Part shown: positions 36,074 through 44,420 of the stretch, piece by piece
How positions within the stretch are numbered: position 1 is the first letter of the stretch
Layout: each line of letters opens with the position of its first letter
DNA from: Candidatus Endomicrobium procryptotermitis
GTDB lineage: Bacteria; Elusimicrobiota; Endomicrobiia; Endomicrobiales; Endomicrobiaceae
Reading direction: 5' to 3'
Assembly (NCBI GenBank): GCA_031279415.1
Contig: JAITIP010000004.1
Coordinates: forward strand, 1 to 64,000
DNA: 64,000 nt
Made by a program: the position numbers and the translations under genes
The notes under the pieces: model-generated
Databases searched by the model: none
What the model was told of the DNA's origin: nothing
The model's input: only the letters and a program-made list of their open reading frames with translations

Positions 36074-37936
36074 TTATTTTTGTATGGCTATTTTTTGAAC
36101 TTTCTTTTTAGCTGACGGAATGTCTATGGTTAAAAAATAAATTCCAGGAGCTATTTGCATACCGGATTGATTTTTAAGATTCCACTCTATTGTCATTCGC
36201 CCGTTTTTAGATTTTAAATCTTCCACATTGAAAGATTTGACAAATTCCCCAGTTACGGTGTAAACGTTTAAGTTTATCAATGAGGTATTGTACGGAAGAT
36301 TCGTAATATTTATGCGTCCGTTTTTACTTATGCTTACGGGGTTTGGATAACAAACAATATTTCCTACAGCATCGGTATTTCCACTCGGTATGTCAACCAT
36401 GTCAAGAACCAGTTTGCCCCTGCCATAAATATTGTCCGGAGACGAAGCTATCTGTCTATAATAAGAAAGAACTTTTTCTTTCAACTGTCCCGCGCTCAAT
36501 GTTCTGTCAAGAGAAAGCAATAAAGCGGCGGATGCCGCAATATGTGGAGTTGCGGCGGAAGTACCGTCAAACCCGCGTGTTCCATATGTATATGTAGTGA
36601 CGCGTGTTGGAGCTACAATATCTGGTTTTTGTGCAGGAGGTAAATTTGAGGAGGCCATTGTCGGTCCCCAAGAACTGTAACTTTCTATAGGTCCATTGCT
36701 CCAGTTATTTATACCTACCGCTCCAACCGATAAAACTTCTCTTGAATCCGCTGGAGATGAAAGGCTCGATTCCGACCTTTTATCTGACGCGTTTATATAT
36801 TTTCCGTCAAAATATAATCTTATATATAAATCTTCTTGGACGTTTTCTTTTTTTATTTTAACTCTGACTTTTCTGGAGTTACCAGTATTATTGTAAACAT
36901 TGACGCTTGGTTCGTCGCCATTATTCCATTTGGAAGAATCCAAAAGCGTCGTTCCTGTATTATTATACATATATAAAGTATATTTTTTATCTTTTGCCGC
37001 AAAATCATCCCACATCATACGAACATATTTACCTGCGTCAACGGAAAGTTCAAGATAATCCCTGCCATTTGGAAAAATCATAAAATTTTCCGAATTTCCA
37101 TTGAATTTCCCAAACCATGACTTTTCGGCTTCGTTTCCCGCGGCAAAAATAGGCAAAATGCCGTTATCATAAGCTTCCGTTGCAATTGCCGCAATGCCTC
37201 CTGTTCCATCACACCAAAAATCGTACGAAAAACCTATTGAAGCGCTTACTATTTTTATGCCTTGCGATCTGCAATAATCAAAGGCAAGCTGAAATGACGG
37301 AACATCGTACATTTTTAATAAATATATCTGTGATCCAGGAACAAAATCATAAATAATTTCCGCGCAGGCTGTGCCATGAGGCTCGGTTTCATAATTGGAA
37401 TAAACAGGCGGTTCGCCTGGAGAGGAGAAATTTTTTGTTATAAGATTTTTCGGAAGTTCCCCGATGGACTGTAAATCCTCATAGCCCTTAAACCCAATAT
37501 CTATTATGGCTATTTTTATACCTGAGCCGTCTATATTATTATATGTGTAAACCGAAGCGTTTACTGCATCGCGGCCTTCGGAAACAATTTCAAGAGCTTT
37601 TGCTTTTTTATTCAAACCTATATATTTAACGCCCTTTATTTGGTCTAACTGCTCTATGACATTTACTGGAATTTTCGCACTTAAAAAATTTCTTGACTTA
37701 ATATATTCTATTGCTCTTGATTTAAAAAAGAAAGTGTCAATTTTATCGGAATTATTGTCTTCGGGGTAAAAAAGAACGTCGATTTTTTCATCTGATGCGG
37801 ATTTTGTTCTGGAATCGGTTTTTATGCGCGACGCTTCTTTAAAAAGACTTTGGCTTATATGAGGAACACCCTGTGCAAAGAGGATATTCGAAAATAAAAA
37901 TATTAAAAGAAGAATAAAAGTAAATTTAATTTTCAT
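36074..37936 (-). CDS. Secreted subtilisin-family (S8) serine protease with C-terminal sorting-type domain
   Basis: A 620-residue exported protease. Signal peptide at 1-21 (ILLLIFLFSNILFAQG). Catalytic Asp in IAIIDIGF (D146; DIG in place of the usual DTG/DSG), His in ETEPHGTACAEI (H187) and Ser in FDGTSAATPHIAASAALLL (near 465). A beta-rich insert lies between His and Ser. The last 90 residues (IVCYPNPVSISKNGRINI ... LNVYTVTGEFVKSF ... APGIYFLTI) are a FlgD/T9SS type A-like Ig domain, the module used for outer-membrane export or surface attachment in Bacteroidota. The next gene on the strand is a PorV-like protein 7 bases away. Confidence 0.9.
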   Translation of the reverse strand: MKIKFTFILLLIFLFSNILFAQGVPHISQSLFKEASRIKTDSRTKSASDEKIDVLFYPEDNNSDKIDTFFFKSRAIEYIKSRNFLSAKIPVNVIEQLDQIKGVKYIGLNKKAKALEIVSEGRDAVNASVYTYNNIDGSGIKIAIIDIGFKGYEDLQSIGELPKNLITKNFSSPGEPPVYSNYETEPHGTACAEIIYDFVPGSQIYLLKMYDVPSFQLAFDYCRSQGIKIVSASIGFSYDFWCDGTGGIAAIATEAYDNGILPIFAAGNEAEKSWFGKFNGNSENFMIFPNGRDYLELSVDAGKYVRMMWDDFAAKDKKYTLYMYNNTGTTLLDSSKWNNGDEPSVNVYNNTGNSRKVRVKIKKENVQEDLYIRLYFDGKYINASDKRSESSLSSPADSREVLSVGAVGINNWSNGPIESYSSWGPTMASSNLPPAQKPDIVAPTRVTTYTYGTRGFDGTSAATPHIAASAALLLSLDRTLSAGQLKEKVLSYYRQIASSPDNIYGRGKLVLDMVDIPSGNTDAVGNIVCYPNPVSISKNGRINITNLPYNTSLINLNVYTVTGEFVKSFNVEDLKSKNGRMTIEWNLKNQSGMQIAPGIYFLTIDIPSAKKKVQKIAIQK

Positions 37937-37943
37937 ATTTCAC

Positions 37944-38879
37944 CTAAAAATATATCTGTAAAGATAACATGCTCGTGTTTCCCAGCTCTCCGAAAGGCAG
38001 CCATGCGTAATCTACTGAAAAAAAACCGTATTCTACGCCGAATCCCACAGAAAGATTTTTATCGTACCATTCCCCTAAAGAATTGTTGTCATTATTTAAA
38101 GGCAGGCTATAACCCAATCTGGCAAAAAACATTTTATTATAATTGAATTCACAGGCGCCTTTTAACCACATTGTTTCATCGGAAAAAGCTCTGAGTTCAA
38201 ATCCGTACATAAACATGGAGCCTATGTCTTGCGGAGCATCGACAATAGAAATATGTGCACTAGCGGGCATTTTATAGCCGTCAATATCAACCCCTGCATT
38301 GTCTATTCCACCGCAGACATACCATGTTTTATCTGGCATGTATATGCCCGAAGCGCTTAATGCTATTGCTTCCATTATACTGCCGTCTATTGTCTCCCAT
38401 ACGTACTTAAAACCTACTCCAACGTATATTTCACTTGTAATTATTGTACCATACGATGCTGCGATAAACGCGTCATTTGCGCCAAAAGTGCCGTCTTTAA
38501 TATAATCTCCCGAAGAATCTTCGAGATAAGAATCCATTTTACCGTAATCAAAACCGCCATAAGCGATATTTATGCCGTGATATCTGCTTTTGAAAGGTAT
38601 CGTAATATTTAATGAATTGAAAGAAGTATCCTGAAAATACGCGCTGTAAGAAGCCGAAAGCGACACATTGTCAAAAAAAGGTATCATCGCGGGATTTGAA
38701 CCAGCGGAAGACACGTTGAAAGCACTCATTGATGCCATTGCGGCTTGGGAAGCGTTAAGCGGTATTTTTAAAAAATTAAAAAGAGTCGTCCCTGCAGTGC
38801 CAGCAGCATATAAATTGTTTAACGCAAAGAAGATGCAAAAACTACAGAGAAATACTTTCTTTAATCTTGGTGTCAACAT
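37944..38879 (-). CDS. PorV/PorQ-like outer-membrane protein (UPF0164)
   Basis: About 311 residues from the ATG at 38879 (the frame is open to 38915). Signal peptide LKKVFLCSFCIFFALNNLYAAG. The start of the mature part, TTLFNFLKIPLNASQAAMAS followed by NVSSAGSNPAMIP, is the hallmark of the PorV/PorQ/UPF0164 family, in which the 'G..alGGA..A...dd..a...NPAgLa' type pattern precedes a 14-stranded barrel. The remainder is beta-rich and ends in an aromatic strand (MLSLQIYF). In Bacteroidota PorV shuttles type IX cargo. Adjacent to the subtilase with a sorting-type C-terminus, so the two may act together. Confidence 0.82.
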   Translation of the reverse strand: MLTPRLKKVFLCSFCIFFALNNLYAAGTAGTTLFNFLKIPLNASQAAMASMSAFNVSSAGSNPAMIPFFDNVSLSASYSAYFQDTSFNSLNITIPFKSRYHGINIAYGGFDYGKMDSYLEDSSGDYIKDGTFGANDAFIAASYGTIITSEIYVGVGFKYVWETIDGSIMEAIALSASGIYMPDKTWYVCGGIDNAGVDIDGYKMPASAHISIVDAPQDIGSMFMYGFELRAFSDETMWLKGACEFNYNKMFFARLGYSLPLNNDNNSLGEWYDKNLSVGFGVEYGFFSVDYAWLPFGELGNTSMLSLQIYF

Positions 38880-39126
38880 TTGGAATATCAAACATAATTT
38901 TTTATAATAAATCAAGAGTTTTTCAAGTGTATTTTGCCGCCAGTTTTATTATTTGCACAAGCATTATTTGTTCATATGTCGATTTTGTCATAACCTTCAA
39001 TGTTTTATATAGATACGGAATTATCCCTTGACATATTGTTGAGCATTAGTACCATCTGCCAGCCATCAACCCACTTAAAATGTTGATGACATAACAATTA
39101 ACAACTTTTAGAGACACTCAATCACC

Positions 39127-39255
39127 GTTTAGTCATTGCCGTCATTACCAGGATGACTGACAGCAGCTACAAAGCAATCCAAAAAGCTAACAGAAACGAC
39201 ATTCTTATTCATATATTGCTTCGGCGATAAAACCGACTCGCAATGACGACTAAAC
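39127..39255. repeat. Palindromic intergenic element, 129 bp, MITE-like
   Basis: The ends GTTTAGTC (39127-39134) and GACTAAAC (39248-39255) are exact inverted repeats. Inside, the left arm has GTCATTGCC...AAAGCAATCC and the right arm has ATTGCTTCGG...CTCGCAATGACG, a degenerate inverted pair. The core (GTCATTGCGA ... GAAGCAAT) resembles a palindromic repeat type seen between genes in many bacterial genomes. It sits in the 480-base gap between the PorV-like and metF genes. Confidence 0.55.
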
Positions 39256-39397
39256 CTGTGTCATAAATGAAGTGAATCAATTACAAAATATAATTAATAT
39301 TTCAGTAACAATGCTGCCTTGATATGACAGAGCAAGATATCAAGGAATAATTCCGAAAGTTTTTTATAAATTTGACGGCAGGCTGCGTTTCCCGTTT

Positions 39398-40255
39398 CTA
39401 TAATGAACTTTTTATTATTTGCGGTATATGTTCTTCCATACCTATTGCCATTATATGCACGCCATCGGCAAAAGAGCGCAGTTCTTTTATAGTTTCTGCG
39501 CATATACGTATACCTTCTTCAAGCGGGTCGGAAGCATTATTTATTCTGTTACGAACGTTTTGCGGTATGTTTACTCCCGGCAGTTGCTGCAAAAAGTTCA
39601 TAAATTTTGGCGACTTGATAAGCATGATTCCCGGCAGTGTTTTTACACCGAAATGTTTGATTTTATCATGAAACTCGCCGTAACTTTTTGCGTCAAATAT
39701 CGTTTGAGTTTGAAAAAATTCTGCGCCGGATTTAATCTTTTTTTCATACATAAGAATTTGAAGTTCGCTCGGTTCGGCTAAAGGATTTACCGCTGCTCCC
39801 AGACAAAACGTCGGACTTCCTGAAAGTTTTTTACCGGCAAGGTCGGTTCCTGTTTCAAGAAGCCTTGCGGCTTTTATCAGCTGCACTGTATCCAAATCGT
39901 AAACCGCTTTTGCGCTAGTATATTCGCCGGTATTCGGATGGTCGCCGCTGATAATAAGTATGTTTTCTATGCCTAAAATATCAGCGCTTAGCAATTCGGA
40001 TTGTAAAGCTATTCTATTTTTATCTCTGCACGCAAGCTGCATAATCGGTTCAATTCCCATATCAAGTAAAATTTTACTCATTGCAAGCGAACCCGCCCGC
40101 ATTGAAGCGCGCTGGTTGTCCGTAACGTTTACGGCATCAATACCGACAAGGCACGATGCTCTTTTTAAAAAGGCCGAAATGTCAGTGCCTTTTGGCGGAT
40201 AAAGTTCTGCAGTTATAATAAATTTGCTGGATTTTAATTTTTCTTTGAATTTCAT
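39398..40255 (-). CDS. metF: 5,10-methylenetetrahydrofolate reductase (MetF family)
   Basis: A 285-residue TIM-barrel flavoprotein reducing methylene-THF to methyl-THF. Seen: FIITAELYPPKGTD (the catalytic Glu in the first strand), VNVTDNQRASMRAGS, PIMQLACRDKNRIALQSELL, NILIISGDHPNTGEY and FCLGAAVNPLAEPSE, FFQTQTIFDAK, PGIMLIKSP. This is the short MTHFR form without the MetV-type zinc domain. Monocistronic. It feeds methionine/SAM synthesis, consistent with two SAM-using restriction systems nearby only in a general sense. Confidence 0.93.
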   Translation of the reverse strand: MKFKEKLKSSKFIITAELYPPKGTDISAFLKRASCLVGIDAVNVTDNQRASMRAGSLAMSKILLDMGIEPIMQLACRDKNRIALQSELLSADILGIENILIISGDHPNTGEYTSAKAVYDLDTVQLIKAARLLETGTDLAGKKLSGSPTFCLGAAVNPLAEPSELQILMYEKKIKSGAEFFQTQTIFDAKSYGEFHDKIKHFGVKTLPGIMLIKSPKFMNFLQQLPGVNIPQNVRNRINNASDPLEEGIRICAETIKELRSFADGVHIMAIGMEEHIPQIIKSSL

Positions 40256-40392
40256 ATTTTTATCCTTTTAACAATTTGCAATATTTAACATATATATTAC
40301 AAAGTTTTCAGCATAATAATAAAGTTTTTAAAAAAAATGGTAAAATAATAAAATTATTTCTTAAGTATTAATCTATAACTTTCGAGGGAAAT

Positions 40393-41259
40393 ATGGTAAG
40401 CAGCAGATTTAATATGGTCAATAGCTTTGATAAATTAGTGAAGAATATCGAAAAAAAACCTAAAAAGTCCAAAAAATCTGAAAAAGAAATATTAGTGAAA
40501 TCTCCCCTTCGTTACCCAGGTGGAAAAAGCCGGGCAGTACCGCAAATAATCGATGAATATATCCCAAAAGGTTTACCTGCGCTTTGCTCGCCTTTTATTG
40601 GCGGCGGTTCTATTGAATTAGCATTAGCGAGCCGGGGAACTAGAGTATATGGTTATGATGCTTTTGAGCCTTTGGTTCGTTTTTGGCAGGTGCTTTTAAA
40701 GGATGCTCCTCATTTAGCAGAAGTTGTACGTAAATATAAAATAATGACACCAGCCATGTTTTACAATTTACAAAAAACTTTCTTTAACTTAAAAGATCGT
40801 GTAGAGATAGCAGCTGCATTCTTCGCATTAAATCGTTCTTCTTTTAGCGGAACGACTTTATCGGGTGGTATGTCGCCGGGACACCCCCGTTTTACCCCGA
40901 GCATTATTGAACAGTTAGAAAAATTTTCAATTAAAAATCTTACTGTAAATTTAATGGATTTCAAAAAAAGCATTCCAAAACATGCTAATGATTTTCTGTA
41001 TTGCGATCCTCCTTATCTAACAGAACAAAAGCTATATGGTAATAGAGGTGACCAACACGTAGGTTTTGACCATAAGGGACTTGCTGAGCTATTAATTTCT
41101 CGTGACGGCTGGATTTTATCGTATAATAACTGCGAACAAATAAGGAATATGTACAAAGGACATCGAATCATTACGACTAAATGGACTTATGGCATGGGCA
41201 ATTCTAAAAAATCAAATGAAGTGTTAATATTGAGCAAAGATTTTAAGAAGGCTGTATGA
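40393..41259 (+). CDS. D12-class N6-adenine DNA methyltransferase
   Basis: A 288-residue alpha-class adenine methylase. After a Lys-rich N-terminal extension of about 35 residues come SPLRYPGGKSRAV (motif X, start of the Dam/D12 domain), SPFIGGGSIELALASRG (motif I, SAM binding), FYNLQKTFFN, ALNRSSFSGTTLSGG and the catalytic DFLYCDPPYL (motif IV). The family includes Dam, DpnIIA and EcoRV methylases. A GAGGGA ribosome site precedes the ATG. Its stop overlaps the start of the endonuclease gene as ATGA. Normally it would protect the target of its partner; here the partner's family raises a mismatch (see findings). Confidence 0.93.
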   Translation: MVSSRFNMVNSFDKLVKNIEKKPKKSKKSEKEILVKSPLRYPGGKSRAVPQIIDEYIPKGLPALCSPFIGGGSIELALASRGTRVYGYDAFEPLVRFWQVLLKDAPHLAEVVRKYKIMTPAMFYNLQKTFFNLKDRVEIAAAFFALNRSSFSGTTLSGGMSPGHPRFTPSIIEQLEKFSIKNLTVNLMDFKKSIPKHANDFLYCDPPYLTEQKLYGNRGDQHVGFDHKGLAELLISRDGWILSYNNCEQIRNMYKGHRIITTKWTYGMGNSKKSNEVLILSKDFKKAV

Positions 41260-42152
41260 ACAATACATCTCATGGCAAAGCATTTGAATACGCTTTAGCG
41301 GCTGCGTTTAGTCAGATTACTAAAGTAAATATTTTAGAAAACCAAGCTTTAGAAACTGCAAAAAAATGCTATGAATTATTAGATTTATCTCATAGAAATT
41401 TATTACAAAAATCTTCAGATGAAGCAGCTTTATTTTTGTCTGCTCACGATACTAAAATTCAAAAAGCCCGCTCTATCATGCTTCAAAATGATGCCATAGG
41501 AATACAAGGAGATGTGAGAGACATTGTCATTGAAGTTCCTATAAGTCAGCAAGTGGGAATTTCTGCAAAGCATAATCATAATGCTGTAAAGCATTCCAGA
41601 TTATCCGATAAAATAGACTTTGGTAAAGAATGGGCAGATTATCCTTGCAGCGAAAAGTATTTCAAAGCTGTTAATCCTATTTTTTCACAATTGCGTGAAA
41701 TGAAAGCTCAAAAAATGTTTTTCAAGGAAATACAGGGTAAAGAAGGAAGAATTTATTTACCTGTACTCATTGCCTTTGAAGATGAGCTAAAACGTTTATG
41801 TGAAAATTTTAGAAGCATTTTTGTTGAAAGATTCTTCAGGTATTTGTTAGGTCGTCATGATTTTTACAAAGTCATTCTAAACAATAAAGATAAATCAAAA
41901 GAAGTTGTTATTCAATCGGTAAACATCGGTGGCACACTTGATTATGGTAAAAAGTGGAAAATACCAAATCGTATACATTCAATAAATAGGAAACGATACT
42001 CTTCCAGCACTATTGAAGTAATATTTGACGGCGGATGGAATATTTCTTTTAGGCTTCACAATGCTAGCAGTAAAGTTGAGCCTTCATTAAAGTTTGATAT
42101 TCAATTTATCGGTCTTCCTAATTCCGTTTCTTCACATCAAATTAAAATTTAA
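41256..42152 (+). CDS. HaeIII-family type II restriction endonuclease
   Basis: A 298-residue protein recognisable as RE_HaeIII family: GDVRDIVIEVPISQQVGISAKHNHNAVKHSRLS in the middle (quoted in parts: GDVRDIVIE, then ISAKHNHNAVKHSRLSDKID), with D..(E)..S-A-K residues that could form the PD-(D/E)xK site, FFRYLLGRHDFYKVI, and a C-terminal FRLHNASSKVEPSLKFDIQF. These segments are family hallmarks as I know them. Known members (HaeIII, NgoPII) cut GGCC. Full length and no frameshift. Four-base ATGA overlap with the methylase makes a tight two-gene module. Recognition site here is uncertain. Confidence 0.82.
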   Translation: MNNTSHGKAFEYALAAAFSQITKVNILENQALETAKKCYELLDLSHRNLLQKSSDEAALFLSAHDTKIQKARSIMLQNDAIGIQGDVRDIVIEVPISQQVGISAKHNHNAVKHSRLSDKIDFGKEWADYPCSEKYFKAVNPIFSQLREMKAQKMFFKEIQGKEGRIYLPVLIAFEDELKRLCENFRSIFVERFFRYLLGRHDFYKVILNNKDKSKEVVIQSVNIGGTLDYGKKWKIPNRIHSINRKRYSSSTIEVIFDGGWNISFRLHNASSKVEPSLKFDIQFIGLPNSVSSHQIKI

Positions 42153-42187
42153 GATACTAGAGACTGTTCACTCTAATGGTCTAGATA

Positions 42188-42263
42188 TTCCACTATGGCA
42201 AGTTGCCATGTAACTGCGCAAGGCAGACTTCATCACGCAGCTTCACGGCAGTGGAAATTCCAC
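42188..42263. repeat. Nested inverted repeats, possible structured element
   Basis: TTCCACT (42188-42194) pairs with AGTGGAA (42250-42256). Between them are a near-perfect dyad ATGGCAAGTTGCCAT (42195-42209) and CTGCG...CGCAG arms. GTGGAAATTCCAC (42251-42263) is itself a palindrome. It lies between the endonuclease gene and the cspA terminator. Could be a small palindromic element or an RNA junction; no coding frame. Confidence 0.35.
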
Positions 42264-42322
42264 GGGAATGATTAAAAATTTGAGATTTACGCTGAAAACA
42301 ACGTCCCAATGCCGACTCCAAA

Positions 42323-42360
42323 ATAAAAAAACCCTTGGGAATTTTTATCTCAAGGGTTTT
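42323..42360 (-). terminator. Rho-independent terminator of cspA
   Basis: On the minus strand a 10-base stem (42351-42360 with 42328-42337) around a 13-base loop is followed by a T-rich tail, 16 bases after the cspA stop. Confidence 0.85.
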
Positions 42361-42375
42361 GGGCATTTGGTTAGA

Positions 42376-42579
42376 TTAGATTTTCTTTATGTTCGCCGCT
42401 TTAGGACCTTTGTCTGAATTTACAACCTCAAATTCAACGCTATCGCCTTCTGCCAACGATTTAAAACCTTCGGACTGAATAGCTGAATAGTGTGCAAATA
42501 CATCACCTGATCCATCATTGTTGGAAATAAATCCATAACCTTTCTGGTCGTTAAACCACTTAACTTTGCCTTGTGCCAT
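42376..42579 (-). CDS. cspA: Cold-shock domain protein
   Basis: A 67-residue single cold-shock domain. RNP1 is KGYGFISN and RNP2 is [24 protein letters not shown] is intact. It binds single-stranded RNA/DNA as an RNA chaperone. The ATG at 42579 is chosen because AAGGAG lies 9 bases upstream; a TTG three codons earlier directly abuts that site and cannot use it. Strong leader structure and a terminator suggest high, regulated expression. Confidence 0.95.
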   Translation of the reverse strand: MAQGKVKWFNDQKGYGFISNNDGSGDVFAHYSAIQSEGFKSLAEGDSVEFEVVNSDKGPKAANIKKI

Positions 42580-42690
42580 TTGCTGCAACTCCTTGTTTTT
42601 TCCTATCCGGTTTGTCCCGGATAACTTTATTTTTAGATTACATATTTGTAATCGTTTTGTTATTTAATAAAATAATTATATAATTGTCAA
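42580..42690 (-). promoter_or_regulatory. cspA promoter and structured 5' leader
   Basis: On the minus strand TTGACA (42690-42685), a 17-base spacer and TTAAAT (42667-42662) would start transcription near 42655. The leader of about 75 bases begins with GATTAC/GTAATC arms (42636-42641 with 42648-42653) and continues with ATCCGG/CCGGAT arms (42605-42610 with 42617-42622), just ahead of the AAGGAG. Cold-shock mRNAs often use such leaders as thermosensors; that role is inferred. Confidence 0.5.
42657..42684 (+). promoter_or_regulatory. Promoter candidate for pepP
   Basis: TTGTTA (42657-42662), a 16-base spacer and TATAAT (42679-42684), about 70 bases before the pepP ATG. It overlaps the divergent cspA promoter, so the two may interfere. 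Confidence 0.45.
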
Positions 42691-42756
42691 GTAGAAAATA
42701 TATTTTTTATTTTGCACGTTTACAAAATAAATTACGTTTGGACATGGAAGTATATA

Positions 42757-43809
42757 ATGTTTGAAAAAGTAAAAATACTAAAAAAACAATTTTATAAGAA
42801 ATCGCTGCTTTTTACGAATACACTGGAAACTTTTTATCTTACTGGTGCAAATTTTGGAGGTTTTTGGATTTTGACGCTGAAAGGCAAAATATGTCTAATC
42901 GCTTCAAAAATGATTGAAAATCAAGTAAGAGAGTTTTTTACCGGACAAAATATACATATATATATATGTGTTCCTTTCGCACAAAAAGCTGCGGAAATAA
43001 TTAAAGAGCATAAAGAGAATTTAGTTTTGACTGACTCCAGATACATCAGCACATCCGGGTATTTAACTTTAAAGACAGACTTTTCTAAAAACGATATAAG
43101 AATTGAAATAAAATCCGGTATTCTAGATAAATTGCGCGCGGTTAAATCTGAAAATGAAATAAAAAATTTGAAAGAGGCTTGCCGTATAGTTTCACAAGTG
43201 TGCGAAACTGTAAAAAGCAAACTTAAACCCGGCATTATGGAGCTTGACGTACATTATAAAATATTGGAATTGTTTGCTAAAAATAAAGTTAAAGAAAGTT
43301 TTACACCGATTGTGGCGGCGGGTAAAAATTCGGCAAATCCGCATCATGCAAGTTCTAATTATAAAATTAAGAAAAATGATACAATAATGCTGGATATAGG
43401 CTGCATGTATAACGGGTATTGTTCCGATTTGACACGTACTTACTATTTAGGTAAAATTAACGATAAATTCAGAAAGATTTGGGATACGGTAAAACAATCC
43501 CAAAGCGCTGTTTTGAAAAAAATAAAAGCAGGACTGCCACTGTCTTGGGCAGATAAAACGGCAAGAGCCGTTATAGATATGGCAGGATATAAAGACAATT
43601 TTATTCATATGACCGGACATGGAGTAGGAATAGAGATACATGAGATGCCTTCGCTTTCGTCAGATGCAGAAGGTATTTTTTTACGGAATATGGCCGTTAC
43701 CATAGAGCCGGGTATATATTTAAATGATGACTTCGGTGTAAGAATAGAAGATACGGTACTTATAACTGATAAAGGCTGCGAAATTTTAACTTCCGCTGCT
43801 TATGAATAA
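42757..43809 (+). CDS. pepP: Xaa-Pro aminopeptidase-like M24 metallopeptidase
   Basis: About 350 residues from ATG 42757. An N-terminal creatinase-like domain precedes the pita-bread catalytic domain. The five metal ligands are in place: Asp in MLDIGCMYNGYCSDLTRT (two Asp), His in HMTGHGVGIEIHEMP, Glu in TIEPGIY and Glu in GVRIEDTVL. It removes N-terminal residues before proline. The frame is open upstream to 42712 but those 15 residues look non-native. Next is efp, the standard pepP-efp-accB-accC order, and EF-P resolves proline stalls while PepP degrades proline peptides. Confidence 0.92.
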   Translation: MFEKVKILKKQFYKKSLLFTNTLETFYLTGANFGGFWILTLKGKICLIASKMIENQVREFFTGQNIHIYICVPFAQKAAEIIKEHKENLVLTDSRYISTSGYLTLKTDFSKNDIRIEIKSGILDKLRAVKSENEIKNLKEACRIVSQVCETVKSKLKPGIMELDVHYKILELFAKNKVKESFTPIVAAGKNSANPHHASSNYKIKKNDTIMLDIGCMYNGYCSDLTRTYYLGKINDKFRKIWDTVKQSQSAVLKKIKAGLPLSWADKTARAVIDMAGYKDNFIHMTGHGVGIEIHEMPSLSSDAEGIFLRNMAVTIEPGIYLNDDFGVRIEDTVLITDKGCEILTSAAYE

Positions 43810-43834
43810 AAAATGTAAAATTTAGGGAGATAAA

Positions 43835-44392
43835 ATGATTTCAACATCTGATTTTAGAAACGGACTCAATATTTTGGTTGATGGAGAGCCTTATCAGATT
43901 ACATGGTTTCAAAATCATAAGCCCGGAAAAGGCGGCGCCGTAATGCGCGTAAAGCTCAGACATCTTAAAAAAGGCGGCACAATAGAACGCACTTTCAAAT
44001 CCGGCGAAAAGTTTGAATCTTTAAGCGTTACAAGGCAGAAAAAGCAGTTCCTTTATAAAGAAGGCGAAAAGTTTAATTTTATGGACATGAACTCTTACGA
44101 ACAAGTAAGCGTCGCACCTGAGTTTATCGGAGAAATGGTAAACTATCTTAAAGAAAATCTTGAAGTTGAAGCTGTATATCTTGAAAATGAACTTATCGGC
44201 ATGGAGCTTCCTTTGATTATAGAAATGACAATTTCTGAAGCGGAACCTGGAATTAAAGGCGATTCGGTTTCCAATATGACAAAGATGGCAAAACTTGAAA
44301 CTGGCGCGGATATCAGGGTTCCTTTATTTATCAAAGAAGGCGATAAAATTAAAGTGGATACAAGAACCGGAGAATACGTAGAAAGAGTATAA
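43835..44392 (+). CDS. efp: Elongation factor P
   Basis: A 185-residue EF-P that relieves ribosome stalling at polyproline. Seen: the KOW-like N-domain with STSDFRNGLNILVDGEPYQI, the tip of domain I HKPGKGGAVMRVKLRHLKKGGTIERTF, where the modifiable residue is the Lys of PGKGGA (K33-34 region), and the OB domains ending IKVDTRTGEYVERV. No modification enzymes (EpmA/B) are in the window. A GGGAGA ribosome site precedes the ATG. Confidence 0.97.
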   Translation: MISTSDFRNGLNILVDGEPYQITWFQNHKPGKGGAVMRVKLRHLKKGGTIERTFKSGEKFESLSVTRQKKQFLYKEGEKFNFMDMNSYEQVSVAPEFIGEMVNYLKENLEVEAVYLENELIGMELPLIIEMTISEAEPGIKGDSVSNMTKMAKLETGADIRVPLFIKEGDKIKVDTRTGEYVERV

Positions 44393-44420
44393 ATGAGTAG
44401 AGTTCAAATAAGAGGTGGAT

